DNA of 64,000 bases from assembly GCF_003987175.1 (NCBI RefSeq), contig NZ_PIPM01000001.1, forward strand, positions 186,001-250,000, written 5' to 3'. Source of the DNA: Aliidiomarina sanyensis. GTDB taxonomy: Bacteria; Pseudomonadota; Gammaproteobacteria; Enterobacterales; Alteromonadaceae. Under the pieces are notes generated by a model. That model searched no databases. It was given only the letters and a program-made list of their open reading frames with translations, and was not told the origin of the DNA. Positions 1-8,837 of the stretch are shown here, one piece after another. The position numbers and the translations under genes are program-made. Each line of letters begins with the position of its first letter. The first letter of the stretch is position 1.

Positions 1-1
1 T

Positions 2-328
2 CTGTTGGTCCTGCAGGCTGAGCTTTTGCACCATATGTTTAAGGAAGAGCAGATTCTCTTCCCCATGTTGATGAATGGTCAACGCCCCACGGGCCCTATT
101 TTGGCGATGGAAAGTGAACATGAAGAGCATGCGGCATCCATTAATCACCTGATAGACTTAACGGGTGGGTTTGATCTCCCTTCGGATGCCTGCGGAAGTT
201 GGCGTGAACTCTATCGAATTTTAAAAGAGTTCGTTGCTGACCTTGAATTGCATATAAAGATAGAAAACGACATTTTGTTCATATCGGAAGCGGTACGGCA
301 TGGTACATGTTGCGGCGGTTGCCAATAA
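2..328 (+). CDS. ytfE: YtfE/RIC-type di-iron iron-sulfur cluster repair protein, 3' part only
   Basis: Only the C-terminal half of the gene is inside the window; the reading frame is already open at base 2 and ends with TAA at 326-328. The visible part matches the hemerythrin-like domain of the RIC (repair of iron centres) family: the segments HHMFKEEQILFPML, MESEHEEH and LHIKIENDILF carry the His and Glu residues that in E. coli YtfE bind the two irons. The family repairs Fe-S clusters damaged by nitric oxide or oxidants in the cytoplasm. Unusually the protein ends in a cysteine-rich tail (TCCGGCQ), reminiscent of the CCGG motif normally found in the N-terminal ScdA_N domain. The N-terminal domain cannot be seen. 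Family assignment is firm; function is by homology. Confidence 0.85.
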   Translation: MLVLQAELLHHMFKEEQILFPMLMNGQRPTGPILAMESEHEEHAASINHLIDLTGGFDLPSDACGSWRELYRILKEFVADLELHIKIENDILFISEAVRHGTCCGGCQ

Positions 329-351
329 AGAACACCCACCGCTCTCACAAA

Positions 352-381
352 AAAGCCCAGCACACTGATGTGCTGGGCTTT
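352..381. terminator. Bidirectional terminator between ytfE and putP
   Basis: The arms 352-364 and 369-381 (AAAGCCCAGCACA and its complement) form a perfect 13-bp stem with a CTGA loop, flanked by A-rich and T-rich runs. It lies between two converging genes, so it probably ends both transcripts. Confidence 0.85.
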
Positions 382-396
382 CCTTTGGCCAGAAGA

Positions 397-1932
397 TTAC
401 TGCGCGTTTTGTTGCACTTCACCTTCCATCGCATCAAACTCGCGATTGATTTCTGGTGTGGGTTTCTCAGTCATCCGGCTGACGACAATAATTGCAATGG
501 TTGCCGCAATCACACCCGGAACCATTTCATATAGATAGGACGCAAGCGGTGCGCCTGCTATCGGGACGTAAATCCAGAACAGCACTGTAAAGGTTCCGAC
601 CACCATGCCTGCGAGGGCTCCCCAGCGGGTCATACGCTTCCACCAGAGGCTCAGAATGATTAGGGGCCCGAACGCGGCACCAAAACCAGCCCATGCGTTA
701 CCAACTTGGGATAACAGATTCTGGCTTGGATTTAAAGAAAGCGCACAAGCGACAATTGCGACCAGAAGCACAGAAGCGCGCCCGGCAAGAACTAGTTCTT
801 TATCCGATGCATCGCGGCGCAAGAATGCCTTGTAAAAATCTTGCGTTAATGAGCTGGAAGTAACCAGAAGTTGTGAGGAAATTGTGCTCATGATGGCTGC
901 CAGGATAGCCGCAAGCAAGAATCCACCAACAAATGGGTGAAACAGAATTTGCGAAAGGACGATAAAGATGGTCTCTGGATTCGCTAATTCACCTGTTTCG
1001 GTTAGGTACGCTGCCGGGCCCATTTCGGCGCTGAAATTGGCCATGTAAGCCGCGCCGAAAATTCCCGTCAACATGGCGCCGATTAGGGCGATGATCATCC
1101 AGCTCATTCCAATCCGGCGGGCAACTTTAAAATCCCGCACCGACTTGATAGCCATAAACCGCACGATAATGTGAGGTTGGCCAAAATAACCAAGGCCCCA
1201 AGCCAGAAGGGATACAACACCCAAGAAGGTCGCGCCATAGAACGGATTGAGCATTGCTGGGCTGATGGCGCTGACGTCCGCCATGACACTTGTACTGCCT
1301 GCGCCACTCAATACCAGGTACGCTGCAATAGGGACCATGATGAGTGCAAGGAACATGATACAGCCTTGCACAAAATCCGTCATACTCACCGCTAAGAAGC
1401 CACCGATTAGGGTATAAGCGACAACCACACCTGCGGTCAGTAAGAGTCCATACTGATAATCCAATCCGAAGGCATTTTCAAATAGGGTGCCTCCAGCGTA
1501 TACGCCTGCGGCCGTGTATAGCGTAAAGAAGATAATGATGACTATTGCTGAGACGAGTCGTAATGCGCGTGAGTCATCCGCAAAGCGATTCTCGAAGTAG
1601 TCTGGGAGTGTAATGGAATCCTTCGCGATGTACGTGTACGTGCGCAAGCGTGGGGCGACAACTCGGTAATTGACGTAAGCACCGATGATGAGTCCAATCG
1701 CAATCCAAACTTCACTAAATCCTGCGACAAAGAAAGCGCCGGGCAGCCCCATGAGCATCCAACCGCTCATATCGGATGCGCCCGCAGAGAGGGCCGTTAC
1801 TCCGGGACCGAGGCGACGACCACCTAACATATAATCGGAGAGGTCGCTCGTGGATTTGAAGTATCCGTAAACTCCGATGCCGAGCATCGCAATAAAGTAC
1901 AGCGCTAACGATATTAGCGTTTCTGTTTCCAC
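397..1932 (-). CDS. putP: Sodium/proline symporter PutP
   Basis: The 511-residue inner-membrane protein belongs to the sodium:solute symporter family and takes up proline with Na+. The segment LSAGASDMSGWMLMGLPGA (about residues 48-66) is nearly identical to E. coli PutP, with Asp54 at the place of the Na+-binding Asp55, and hydrophobic helices follow throughout. Length matches E. coli PutP (502). The start is GTG at 1932, chosen because AGGAG lies 8 bases upstream and the sequence then begins with the first membrane helix. The gene lies downstream of sapF on the same strand after a 232-base gap, so it probably has its own promoter. No putA is in the window. In a marine bacterium it could serve nutrition or osmoprotection. 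Confidence 0.93.
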   Translation of the reverse strand: METETLISLALYFIAMLGIGVYGYFKSTSDLSDYMLGGRRLGPGVTALSAGASDMSGWMLMGLPGAFFVAGFSEVWIAIGLIIGAYVNYRVVAPRLRTYTYIAKDSITLPDYFENRFADDSRALRLVSAIVIIIFFTLYTAAGVYAGGTLFENAFGLDYQYGLLLTAGVVVAYTLIGGFLAVSMTDFVQGCIMFLALIMVPIAAYLVLSGAGSTSVMADVSAISPAMLNPFYGATFLGVVSLLAWGLGYFGQPHIIVRFMAIKSVRDFKVARRIGMSWMIIALIGAMLTGIFGAAYMANFSAEMGPAAYLTETGELANPETIFIVLSQILFHPFVGGFLLAAILAAIMSTISSQLLVTSSSLTQDFYKAFLRRDASDKELVLAGRASVLLVAIVACALSLNPSQNLLSQVGNAWAGFGAAFGPLIILSLWWKRMTRWGALAGMVVGTFTVLFWIYVPIAGAPLASYLYEMVPGVIAATIAIIVVSRMTEKPTPEINREFDAMEGEVQQNAQ

Positions 1933-1992
1933 AATAAAGACTCCTGTGTTGTGTCGCTTTTTATGATCGTTGTTTAGTGCGTCAAGATCTTA

Positions 1993-2007
1993 TGCGCTAA
2001 GTGCGCA
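1993..2007. promoter_or_regulatory. Inverted repeat upstream of putP, possible operator
   Basis: TGCGC-TAAGT-GCGCA is a perfect 5-bp inverted repeat about 60 bases upstream of the putP start. On the minus strand a TTGACG element (complement of 1978-1983) lies just inside it, with an A/T-rich stretch about 16 bases further on. The repeat is short and no regulator was recognised, so operator function is a guess. The rest of 1933-2166 shows no gene and no clear terminator for sapF. Confidence 0.25.
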
Positions 2008-2166
2008 AGCAGTCTGCAAGGAAAGCCTAAGATGCAAACTATACTTTGCTTCTATTTTGAAAGCGCATAACGCTAACAAATTGTGAACATCTTCTCAAGG
2101 ACGCCCTCATAGCTTGCGCTGTGCGGCGGTAAATCTGCGTTGCGTTGGCTAACTCGGCATGTTCAT

Positions 2167-2934
2167 TTAGGTCAGCTCCGACAATAACAGGCTCTGGGTA
2201 TATCGTTCCTGGGGGTCATCGAATACTGTATCGACGGCACCTTGTTCAATAATTCGGCCATCTTTCATAATGAGCACATCATCGGCTAAATGACGCACAA
2301 TTTCCGGACTTTGACTAATGAATATGTAGGACATTTTAAGGTCCTGCTGCAAGTCGAGAAGTAAGTTGATAATCTGCGCGCGAACGGAAGAGTCGAGCGT
2401 TGCGAGTGCCTCATCGGCGACTAATAATTGTGGGTTGAGAATAATTGCGCGGGCAATACTGACCCGTTGCTTTTGTCCCGTGGAGAGCATGTGCGGATAA
2501 AAGACCATATGCTCCGCAAGGAGACCGACTTGTTGCAACGTGTGCACAACTCGTTCGCGACGCTGAGATTGATTTAAACCGGTATTAAACAGCAAAGGCT
2601 CTTCTAATTGTGAACCGATCGTGAGGTGGGGGTTCAACGATGCCTCTGCATCTTGAAAGACCATCCGTATATGCTGTGCGCGCTGACGATAGTTATCGGG
2701 CTGTAAACGCTGACCATTCAGCAAGATCTCACCTTGGCTTGGTTGAATGGCTCCGGCGATGAGACCTGCTAATGTGGACTTGCCTGAACCATTTGCACCC
2801 ATGATGGCAAGTGTCTTCCCGGCCATAAGCTGAAAGCTGGTTGGTTGCAACGCAGTAAAAACAGTGCGGCGAAAGAAACTTTGTCGTAATGGGTAAACCT
2901 TGCCCAATTCACGGACTTCGAGGAGTGGTTTCAT
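2167..2934 (-). CDS. sapF: Sap-type ABC transporter ATP-binding protein SapF
   Basis: A 255-residue ABC ATPase with Walker A (GANGSGKST), a signature in variant form (LSTGQKQRV) and Walker B (LLVADEA), typical of the SapF branch of the peptide/nickel family. The ATG at 2934 is preferred over an in-frame start 120 bases upstream because GGAGGAGAA precedes it and because it overlaps the sapD stop as ATGA. It is the last gene of the leftward sapABCDF run and should pair with SapD to energise the SapB-SapC permease. Sap systems are linked in other bacteria to antimicrobial-peptide resistance, haem and putrescine transport; the substrate here is unknown. Confidence 0.9.
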   Translation of the reverse strand: MKPLLEVRELGKVYPLRQSFFRRTVFTALQPTSFQLMAGKTLAIMGANGSGKSTLAGLIAGAIQPSQGEILLNGQRLQPDNYRQRAQHIRMVFQDAEASLNPHLTIGSQLEEPLLFNTGLNQSQRRERVVHTLQQVGLLAEHMVFYPHMLSTGQKQRVSIARAIILNPQLLVADEALATLDSSVRAQIINLLLDLQQDLKMSYIFISQSPEIVRHLADDVLIMKDGRIIEQGAVDTVFDDPQERYTQSLLLSELT

Positions 2935-3923
2935 TCTTTCTCCTCCAAGTTGAGCGGATAATGGCACGCAAAAGCGCGATCCCGTAACTTGCTCAATTCT
3001 GGGGTTTGGACACATTTTGGACGCGCATTCGCACAGCGGGGGCCAAGACGACATCCAATGGGTAAATGCTGGAGACTGGGTTCTGTGCCTGCAAGTGTCG
3101 GTAGTCGTGAGCGAGGCTCTCGTTGCGATTGTCGGTACAGCGAGGTATTCAACAGGGCCTCGGTGTAGGGATGGTGTGGTTTATCAAGGAGTGCTCGGGT
3201 TGGGCCGGTTTCCATCAGCTGCCCGCTATAAATCATGCTGAGTCGCTCCGTTTCCTTCATAATCGCGCCAAGATCTTGGCTAATCAGCAGAATTGACATG
3301 CCATACCGCGCATGAAACTGAGCCAATAAACGATAGATTTGTTGCCGTGTTGCAGGCTCCATAGTGCTGGTGGGCTCGTCAGCGATTAACAGTTTCGGTC
3401 GATGCGCGATCGCGCTCGCAATCATGATCTTTTGTGCAGCACCTTCTGATAACTCATGAGCGTAACTAGTCATCATAGACTCATGATTTTTAATCCCGAC
3501 CCGATGCAAAAGCTGAATCACGCGTTCTTTTCGTTGTTTTCTTCGTTGTAGCCAACGACCCGAAAGGTCTTGGTCAAGGACGGCTTCCCCCAGTTGTTCG
3601 CCGACGGTCAGGTTCGGATCCAAATAACTCTTTGCATCTTGAAATATCATCGCAATGTCGACCCCAATGATATGCCGACGTTGAGAGGCTGTGAGTGTCA
3701 GTAGATCATGTTCTTCAAACCACAGGCGATCTGCCTGAATATGCCAGTTACTACTTAAAAAGCCCATAATCGCCCGAGCAATAAGGCTTTTCCCAGAACC
3801 TGACTCACCGACTAAGGTATGAATTTCACCTTCATTGATTTGGAGGTTCACCCGTTCGAGTACCTGGACTCGACCCGTAGGCGTGTCGCGCGAAATTGTA
3901 AGATTTCGGATATCGAGCAACAT
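2931..3923 (-). CDS. sapD: Sap-type ABC transporter ATP-binding protein SapD
   Basis: A 330-residue ABC ATPase with Walker A (GESGSGKSL), degenerate signature (LSEGAAQKIM) and Walker B (LLIADEPTS). The C-terminal oligopeptide/dipeptide extension contains the cysteine-bearing GCRLGPRCANARPKC motif seen in OppD/SapD proteins. The ATG at 3923 lies 2 bases after the sapC stop with GGAG ahead of it; longer starts would run deep into sapC. The stop overlaps the sapF start. E. coli SapD is also known to supply ATP-dependent activation to Trk potassium uptake; nothing in the window tests that here. Confidence 0.9.
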   Translation of the reverse strand: MLLDIRNLTISRDTPTGRVQVLERVNLQINEGEIHTLVGESGSGKSLIARAIMGFLSSNWHIQADRLWFEEHDLLTLTASQRRHIIGVDIAMIFQDAKSYLDPNLTVGEQLGEAVLDQDLSGRWLQRRKQRKERVIQLLHRVGIKNHESMMTSYAHELSEGAAQKIMIASAIAHRPKLLIADEPTSTMEPATRQQIYRLLAQFHARYGMSILLISQDLGAIMKETERLSMIYSGQLMETGPTRALLDKPHHPYTEALLNTSLYRQSQREPRSRLPTLAGTEPSLQHLPIGCRLGPRCANARPKCVQTPELSKLRDRAFACHYPLNLEEKE

Positions 3924-3925
3924 AA

Positions 3926-4819
3926 TTAACGCTCCAACTGCCGTTGAATGGCTACACGAAGTGTCTCGCCGACGAGGTTTACACTGACCAAAGTGAGAAA
4001 AAGTGCCAAGCCAGGCAAAGCCATGACCCAAGGCGACACGTAGGCCACTTCTAAACTCTGGGCTAACATCGAGCCCCACTCTGGGGTAGGAGCTTGTGCA
4101 CCCAAGCGCAGAAAGCCGAGTGCTGCAATATCCAGAATGGCAATAGACAAACCGATGGTAAATTGCACCACGAGGACCTTGATGATATTTGGAAAAATTA
4201 CAGTAAACAGAAGATAAAGCTGTGAAACCCCATTAAGTCGACTCGCTGTAACATAGGCACGCTTTTGTTCGTCGTGCACGGCATTTCGAGTGACGTGGAG
4301 AAATTGCGGAATCAACACAAGTCCGATTGCAAGCATTGCGTTGAACAATCCCGGGCCAAGGATTGCGATGATAATTAACGCAAGCAGCAGGGACGGGATA
4401 GACATCAATACGTCAAGGAGGTGTTTGAGCGTTGAGCTTTTTACTCCAACAGTCATGGCTGCAGCGGCGCCAAGACCGATTCCGATAAGGGCGGCGCTCA
4501 TCACGACCAATAGAGGCAGCCCAAAACTGTACCGGGCCCCATAAATCAGACGTGTGACCATATCGCGACCCAACTCATCGGTTCCTAATAAGAAACGGAT
4601 ATCTCCAGCGGTGGACCAAGCAGGGGGAAGGGAGATGGCATCAATAAATTGCTGATTTGGCTCATAGGGGGTGAGTAAGGGACCAATGAGTACCAGTAAA
4701 CTGATGAGGAGCAAAATGTAGAGTGCTGCCATAGCTAATGGCTTACTCCGAAACTCGAGCCAAACCATTTCAAGCGGGGCTGGCGAGCGTTCTTCATAAT
4801 ACAAATTAGGGCGTGCCAT
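3926..4819 (-). CDS. sapC: Sap-type ABC transporter permease SapC
   Basis: The 297-residue permease has an N-terminal membrane helix (about 28-50), a TDELGRDMVTRLIYGAR segment typical of DppC/OppC-type permeases, and a membrane domain with the EAA-type cytoplasmic loop around ASRLNGVSQLYLLFTVIFPNI. It forms the inner-membrane channel with SapB. Its start overlaps the sapB end by 14 bases and sapD follows 2 bases after its stop, so the genes are almost certainly translated from one message. Confidence 0.92.
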   Translation of the reverse strand: MARPNLYYEERSPAPLEMVWLEFRSKPLAMAALYILLLISLLVLIGPLLTPYEPNQQFIDAISLPPAWSTAGDIRFLLGTDELGRDMVTRLIYGARYSFGLPLLVVMSAALIGIGLGAAAAMTVGVKSSTLKHLLDVLMSIPSLLLALIIIAILGPGLFNAMLAIGLVLIPQFLHVTRNAVHDEQKRAYVTASRLNGVSQLYLLFTVIFPNIIKVLVVQFTIGLSIAILDIAALGFLRLGAQAPTPEWGSMLAQSLEVAYVSPWVMALPGLALFLTLVSVNLVGETLRVAIQRQLER

Positions 4820-5834
4820 AGAGGTCTTTCCTTACTTGTGGATACCGCCAGGCATGGAAGAGGTTCAGAATAATCGACACAATCAGGATAAGCGCTGCGA
4901 TCACTAAAAGGCCACCTTGAATGACAGGGTAATCACGCTCATAGATACTTCGCACCAACCAGCTCCCGAGTCCAGGCCAGGAGAAAATCACCTCAACAAT
5001 CATGGTGTTGGTGATTAATAAACTGATGAGCGCTCCAAGTTGCCGTAAAAGTTGTTGCATGGCGTTTGGGATGGCGTGACTCCAAATCACTCGGGCCGTG
5101 GAGAGTCCTTTCGCATAGCCCGCCGTGATGTAGTTTTGCTGGAGGACGTCAAGCATGGCATTGCGAGTTAGACGGATGATTAACATCATCGGCATGACCG
5201 CAAGTATACTTACTGGAAGTACCATGTGTAGCAGCGCGTTATGGAGGGCCGCTGCCAGATAGGAGGGCTGCGCCAGCATAATGTCAAGCAAGATCGAACC
5301 GGTACGAGGAGGAATGTCGTACAAAGGGTTGATTTGCCCAGAGATAGGAACCATTCCCCAATGAACCGCAATGACTAAGATCGCGATTTGGGCAAACCAG
5401 AAAACAGGGATCGAATAACCCGATAGACTTATCGTGAGAATGGTATGGTCGACTGGTTTTCGGAAATACAATGCAGCAAGCACACCAAGTGGTATACCGG
5501 GAATCAAAGCAAGCAGAAAAGCGAGCAGGGCGACTTCTAGCGTCGCGCCAAAACGTAGCTGAAGTTGCTCAAAGACCGGCTCTCCGTCCAGAAGGGACAC
5601 GCCCCACTGGCCTGAAAATAGATGCTGAAGATAGGCGATGTATTGCGAGAGGATACCGGCATCTCCCGCCCGCTGCTCAACAATATCTTCATAACGAATA
5701 TCATCTGGAAAAATTCCGCTGCTGTTCGTAATGAATTCGCCCGGGAACCAATGTCCAAGGCCGTAAGTAAGCAGCGTGAGTAACCAAAGGGTCACGAGCA
5801 AAAGTCCGATTTGCCGGAAGAGGTATCGCGTCAT
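4806..5834 (-). CDS. sapB: Sap-type ABC transporter permease SapB
   Basis: A 342-residue inner-membrane permease of the DppB/OppB type. It begins with the MTRYLFRQIGLLLVTLWLLTLL helix, followed by a periplasmic loop and a core of about five helices with an EAA loop near AGYAKGLSTARVIWSHAIPNA. Length and order match E. coli SapB. The start overlaps the sapA stop by 4 bases (ATGA), and the end overlaps sapC, so the gene is in the middle of a tightly packed operon. Confidence 0.92.
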   Translation of the reverse strand: MTRYLFRQIGLLLVTLWLLTLLTYGLGHWFPGEFITNSSGIFPDDIRYEDIVEQRAGDAGILSQYIAYLQHLFSGQWGVSLLDGEPVFEQLQLRFGATLEVALLAFLLALIPGIPLGVLAALYFRKPVDHTILTISLSGYSIPVFWFAQIAILVIAVHWGMVPISGQINPLYDIPPRTGSILLDIMLAQPSYLAAALHNALLHMVLPVSILAVMPMMLIIRLTRNAMLDVLQQNYITAGYAKGLSTARVIWSHAIPNAMQQLLRQLGALISLLITNTMIVEVIFSWPGLGSWLVRSIYERDYPVIQGGLLVIAALILIVSIILNLFHAWRYPQVRKDLYGTP

Positions 5835-7486
5835 TGTTCGGACTCCTCAAGCACCACGGAATTCGTCTTTGCCGAGTCGCGTCGGTATACGCCACGCAAT
5901 GATATGCCACCAAATGGTGTGAGCGTGGCACCGCCAATGTGCGCGCGAGAGGCTTGAAATCGAATGCTATGGGCAATCGGGATAAGCGGGATTTCTGCGC
6001 CAAGATATTCTTGAGCCTGGGCATAAAAATGACCACGAACATCCGGTTGATTACTGCGAATAGCAGCATTCAAAAGCTCGTCAAACATGGGATCACACAA
6101 CTGGGCTCGATTTGCACCGCTTGCTTTGGCAGTACAGCTGAGTAGAGGCCGGAAGAAGTTGTCGGGATCTGCATGGTCAGCGGACCAACCAATCAGCACA
6201 CTATCATGCTCACCATCACCTAGCCGGCGTCGAAAAGTCGACCATTCATACGTAACAATGGTTGCTTGAATCCCAACTTGGGCGAGATCGGATTGTATCC
6301 GTTCTGCCATTAATCGTGCATTCGGATTGTAGGCACGTTGTACGGGCATCGCCCACAGCGACATCGAGAAACCATTGGGATATCCGGCATCTCGGAGAAG
6401 CTCACGGGCTCTCGAAGGGTCATGGGCAAAGGCCTGCGGTTGCGGCGCATGCGCCCACGAACTCTCGGGCAGAATAGAGTCTGCGCGGACCGCATGCCCG
6501 AAATACACAGCGCGGAGGAGGGCATCGCGATCGATTGCATGGGCGAGGGCTTGGCGAACGTTCGGATCGTCAAATGGCTCGCGGGTGGTGTTTAGTGCCC
6601 AAAATGCAGTGTTCGGACTGGTCGTTTGCTGCACGTCAATGGTTGGTTGCCGCTTTAACCATTCGACGTCCCGAGCCGGAGGGTACGGCGATATATCGCA
6701 GTCTCCGGTTAGGAGCATTAACATCCGCTTGTGGTCGCTTGGGGTGATTCTAAAAACAACTTGCTCCATGCGGGCAGGTTCACGCCAGTAATTGGAATTT
6801 CGAATGAAACGCACATGAACATCTTTACGAAAGTCAGCAAATTGAAATGGACCTGTTCCGATGGGGAGCTGGTCGATCATTTCTGGTGTTCCATTTTCCA
6901 TTTGTAAAGCCGCATATTCCTCGGACAATACGATCGCAAAATCAGAAGCAAGGTTGGCCAGGAACGAACTATCAGGCTGCGCCAGTTGAATGACGACTTC
7001 GCGTTCGCTTGGTGTTGAAATATGCTCGATGAGTTCCGGCAAACCAGAGCTCGTGAAAAATGGATAACCACGACCAGACACACGATGATACGGATGCTCG
7101 TCGTCGAACCAACGGGAAAAGGAGAACAGCACATCTTTGGCTGAGAATTTGCGGGTCGGCTGAAAATATTGTGTTGTATGAAAAGAGACATCGTCACGCA
7201 AAACAAATGAGTAACGTAACCCATCGTCACTAATATGCCATTCGGTGGCGAGAGCGGGTACGAACGCTTGCTGTTCAGCATCGTACTCGATCAGACGGTC
7301 ATACAGTTGATTCGCTGTCATATCGAGAGTCGTACCTGACGTGACCAACTGTGGATTGAACGACTCAGGATTTCCCTCGGCACAATATAACAGGCCCTCG
7401 AGCTCGGGAAGATCGCGGCCGGGTTGACACGCGGTCATCACCATACAAGTCGAGAGCGCGAGTAATGCGCGGGCCGCGTTAGTCAT
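5831..7486 (-). CDS. sapA: Sap-type substrate-binding protein SapA, possible lipoprotein
   Basis: A 551-residue extracytoplasmic solute-binding protein of family 5 (SBP_bac_5), with characteristic segments such as GTGPFQF and the DPNVRQALAHAIDRDAL block. It would capture the Sap substrate in the periplasm and deliver it to SapBC. The N-terminus is a short signal sequence ending MVMTAC at Cys20, an imperfect lipobox, so a lipid anchor is possible, whereas E. coli SapA is soluble. The ATG at 7486 overlaps the pspF stop by 8 bases, which makes co-transcription with pspF very likely. Confidence 0.9.
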   Translation of the reverse strand: MTNAARALLALSTCMVMTACQPGRDLPELEGLLYCAEGNPESFNPQLVTSGTTLDMTANQLYDRLIEYDAEQQAFVPALATEWHISDDGLRYSFVLRDDVSFHTTQYFQPTRKFSAKDVLFSFSRWFDDEHPYHRVSGRGYPFFTSSGLPELIEHISTPSEREVVIQLAQPDSSFLANLASDFAIVLSEEYAALQMENGTPEMIDQLPIGTGPFQFADFRKDVHVRFIRNSNYWREPARMEQVVFRITPSDHKRMLMLLTGDCDISPYPPARDVEWLKRQPTIDVQQTTSPNTAFWALNTTREPFDDPNVRQALAHAIDRDALLRAVYFGHAVRADSILPESSWAHAPQPQAFAHDPSRARELLRDAGYPNGFSMSLWAMPVQRAYNPNARLMAERIQSDLAQVGIQATIVTYEWSTFRRRLGDGEHDSVLIGWSADHADPDNFFRPLLSCTAKASGANRAQLCDPMFDELLNAAIRSNQPDVRGHFYAQAQEYLGAEIPLIPIAHSIRFQASRAHIGGATLTPFGGISLRGVYRRDSAKTNSVVLEESEQ

Positions 7487-8609
7487 CTTTAGCGTTGACC
7501 TCGAGTAACTGATATTTTTTCAAGTAACCTCGCAGTTGATGATAGGTTAAGCCGAGGCATTCTGCGGTTTTTTTCTGATTAAACTGACAGTGGGCAAGCG
7601 CTTGATTGAGCACGTCGATTTCAAAATTTTGCGATAGCTCTTTGAAATCGAGCACGTTCTCAAACGATAGTTCCATCGAATTTGGGGTGACTGTGGGCTG
7701 CAGACTGTCTAACGATGCGGCGGCGTGCGCATTGTCCGGTTTGTGTGCATGATCCGCGGGTATCGCGATCGCTTGCGGCGCATCCGTCGGCACAGAACTT
7801 CGTTTTTTTATCGCCTGCGTCGGCCGATACGGACTGGTGAACGGGTCAAAAATAATATCATGCAGTGGCAGCTGCGCTGAATTTAAGCGATAGAGACTGC
7901 GCTCCACGACATTTTTTAACTCGCGTACATTCCCAGGCCATGGGTAAGCGAGTAACTGTTCTTTTGCTTTCTGTGTAAAACCGGCAAAGCACTCAAGCTG
8001 CAATTCACGAGCCATTTGAATAGCGAAGTGCTCTGCCAATAATAAAATATCTTCCCGACGATGCCGAAGAGGGGGCAGTGTGATGACATCAAATGCGAGT
8101 CGGTCGAGAAGGTCAGCGCGGAACTCTTGCTGCGCTGCAAGCGTCGGTAAGTCTTCGTTTGTCGCTGCAATAAGCCGTACATCCACACGGACCGCTTTGC
8201 TCCCGCCGACTCGTTCGAACTCACCATATTCAATGACGCGTAACAACTTCTCTTGAACTAGGTCTGGCGTATTTCCAAGCTCATCAAGAAATAGCGTTCC
8301 TTTGTGCGCCCGCTCAAACCGTCCTTCGTGCTTTTTTTGCGCCCCCGTGAATGCGCCTGATTCATGTCCGAAGAGCTCACTTTCGATAAGGTTTTCATTT
8401 AAAGCAGCACAATTGAGTGTGAGGTAGGGTTGATCCCAACGGGTCGACAAATAGTGGAGGCGAGCAGCAATCAGCTCCTTCCCGGTACCGCGTTCGCCAA
8501 TGATAAGCACAGGTTTGTCGAGAGGAGCGAGGCGCGATACCTGCTCAAGCACTTCGAGAAAACTATTGGATTCACCAATAAGATTTTCGTTTTCGCGAAA
8601 ACGAGACAT
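7479..8609 (-). CDS. pspF: Psp operon transcriptional activator PspF
   Basis: A 376-residue sigma-54-dependent AAA+ activator without a receiver domain: Walker A GERGTGKE (38-45), the sigma-54 contacting loop GAFTGA (85-90), Walker B LFLDEL (D109, E110) and a C-terminal Fis-type helix-turn-helix (about 335-365). It is some 50 residues longer than E. coli PspF because of a low-complexity Ala/His/Pro linker at about 265-310. In E. coli, PspA holds PspF inactive until the envelope is stressed. It diverges from pspA across 228 bases and its 3' end overlaps sapA. The candidate activator sites lie 13-49 bases upstream of its start, so it may control its own level. Confidence 0.95.
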   Translation of the reverse strand: MSRFRENENLIGESNSFLEVLEQVSRLAPLDKPVLIIGERGTGKELIAARLHYLSTRWDQPYLTLNCAALNENLIESELFGHESGAFTGAQKKHEGRFERAHKGTLFLDELGNTPDLVQEKLLRVIEYGEFERVGGSKAVRVDVRLIAATNEDLPTLAAQQEFRADLLDRLAFDVITLPPLRHRREDILLLAEHFAIQMARELQLECFAGFTQKAKEQLLAYPWPGNVRELKNVVERSLYRLNSAQLPLHDIIFDPFTSPYRPTQAIKKRSSVPTDAPQAIAIPADHAHKPDNAHAAASLDSLQPTVTPNSMELSFENVLDFKELSQNFEIDVLNQALAHCQFNQKKTAECLGLTYHQLRGYLKKYQLLEVNAKDD

Positions 8610-8621
8610 GGAGTGGTCCTG

Positions 8622-8658
8622 TTGGCTAATTTCACTAATTATTAGTCTAATTATCTAA
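8622..8658. promoter_or_regulatory. Two tandem candidate PspF binding sites (UAS)
   Basis: Two 17-base imperfect palindromes, 8622-8638 (reverse complement TTAGTGAAATTAGCCAA) and 8642-8658 (TTAGTCTAATTATCTAA), begin 20 bases apart, about two helical turns. They share TTAGT-N2-AATTA-N-C-N-AA. From memory this resembles the E. coli pspA enhancer pattern. They lie about 90-125 bases upstream of the sigma-54 -24 element, a usual enhancer distance, and close to the pspF start. Confidence 0.65.
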
Positions 8659-8744
8659 CTTTCACAATCATAAAGAAACGGATGTTTTTTTAGGGAGCTT
8701 CTGAAAGCCACAAAATATCAGCACTTTATAACGAAGTGAGAAAG

Positions 8745-8760
8745 TTGGCACGCTTCCTGC
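8745..8760 (+). promoter_or_regulatory. Sigma-54 promoter of pspABC
   Basis: TTGGCACGCTTCCTGC has the invariant GG and GC separated by exactly 10 bases (GG 8747-8748, GC 8759-8760) and a full TGGCACG -24 element. Transcription should begin near 8772, giving a leader of about 65 bases before pspA. Position between a divergent pspF and pspA is the classic arrangement. Confidence 0.88.
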
Positions 8761-8837
8761 TTTATCTCTTCATGAAGGGCCATTTTATCAAAACAATGGC
8801 TTTGCAACTTGAAGAGCATAGAAACGAGGTACATGTT

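Noticed and set aside
6375-6791. 138-codon plus-strand open frame inside sapA
   Set aside because: Antisense shadow of sapA with no ribosome site; the protein is Arg/Ser-rich and unlike any family.
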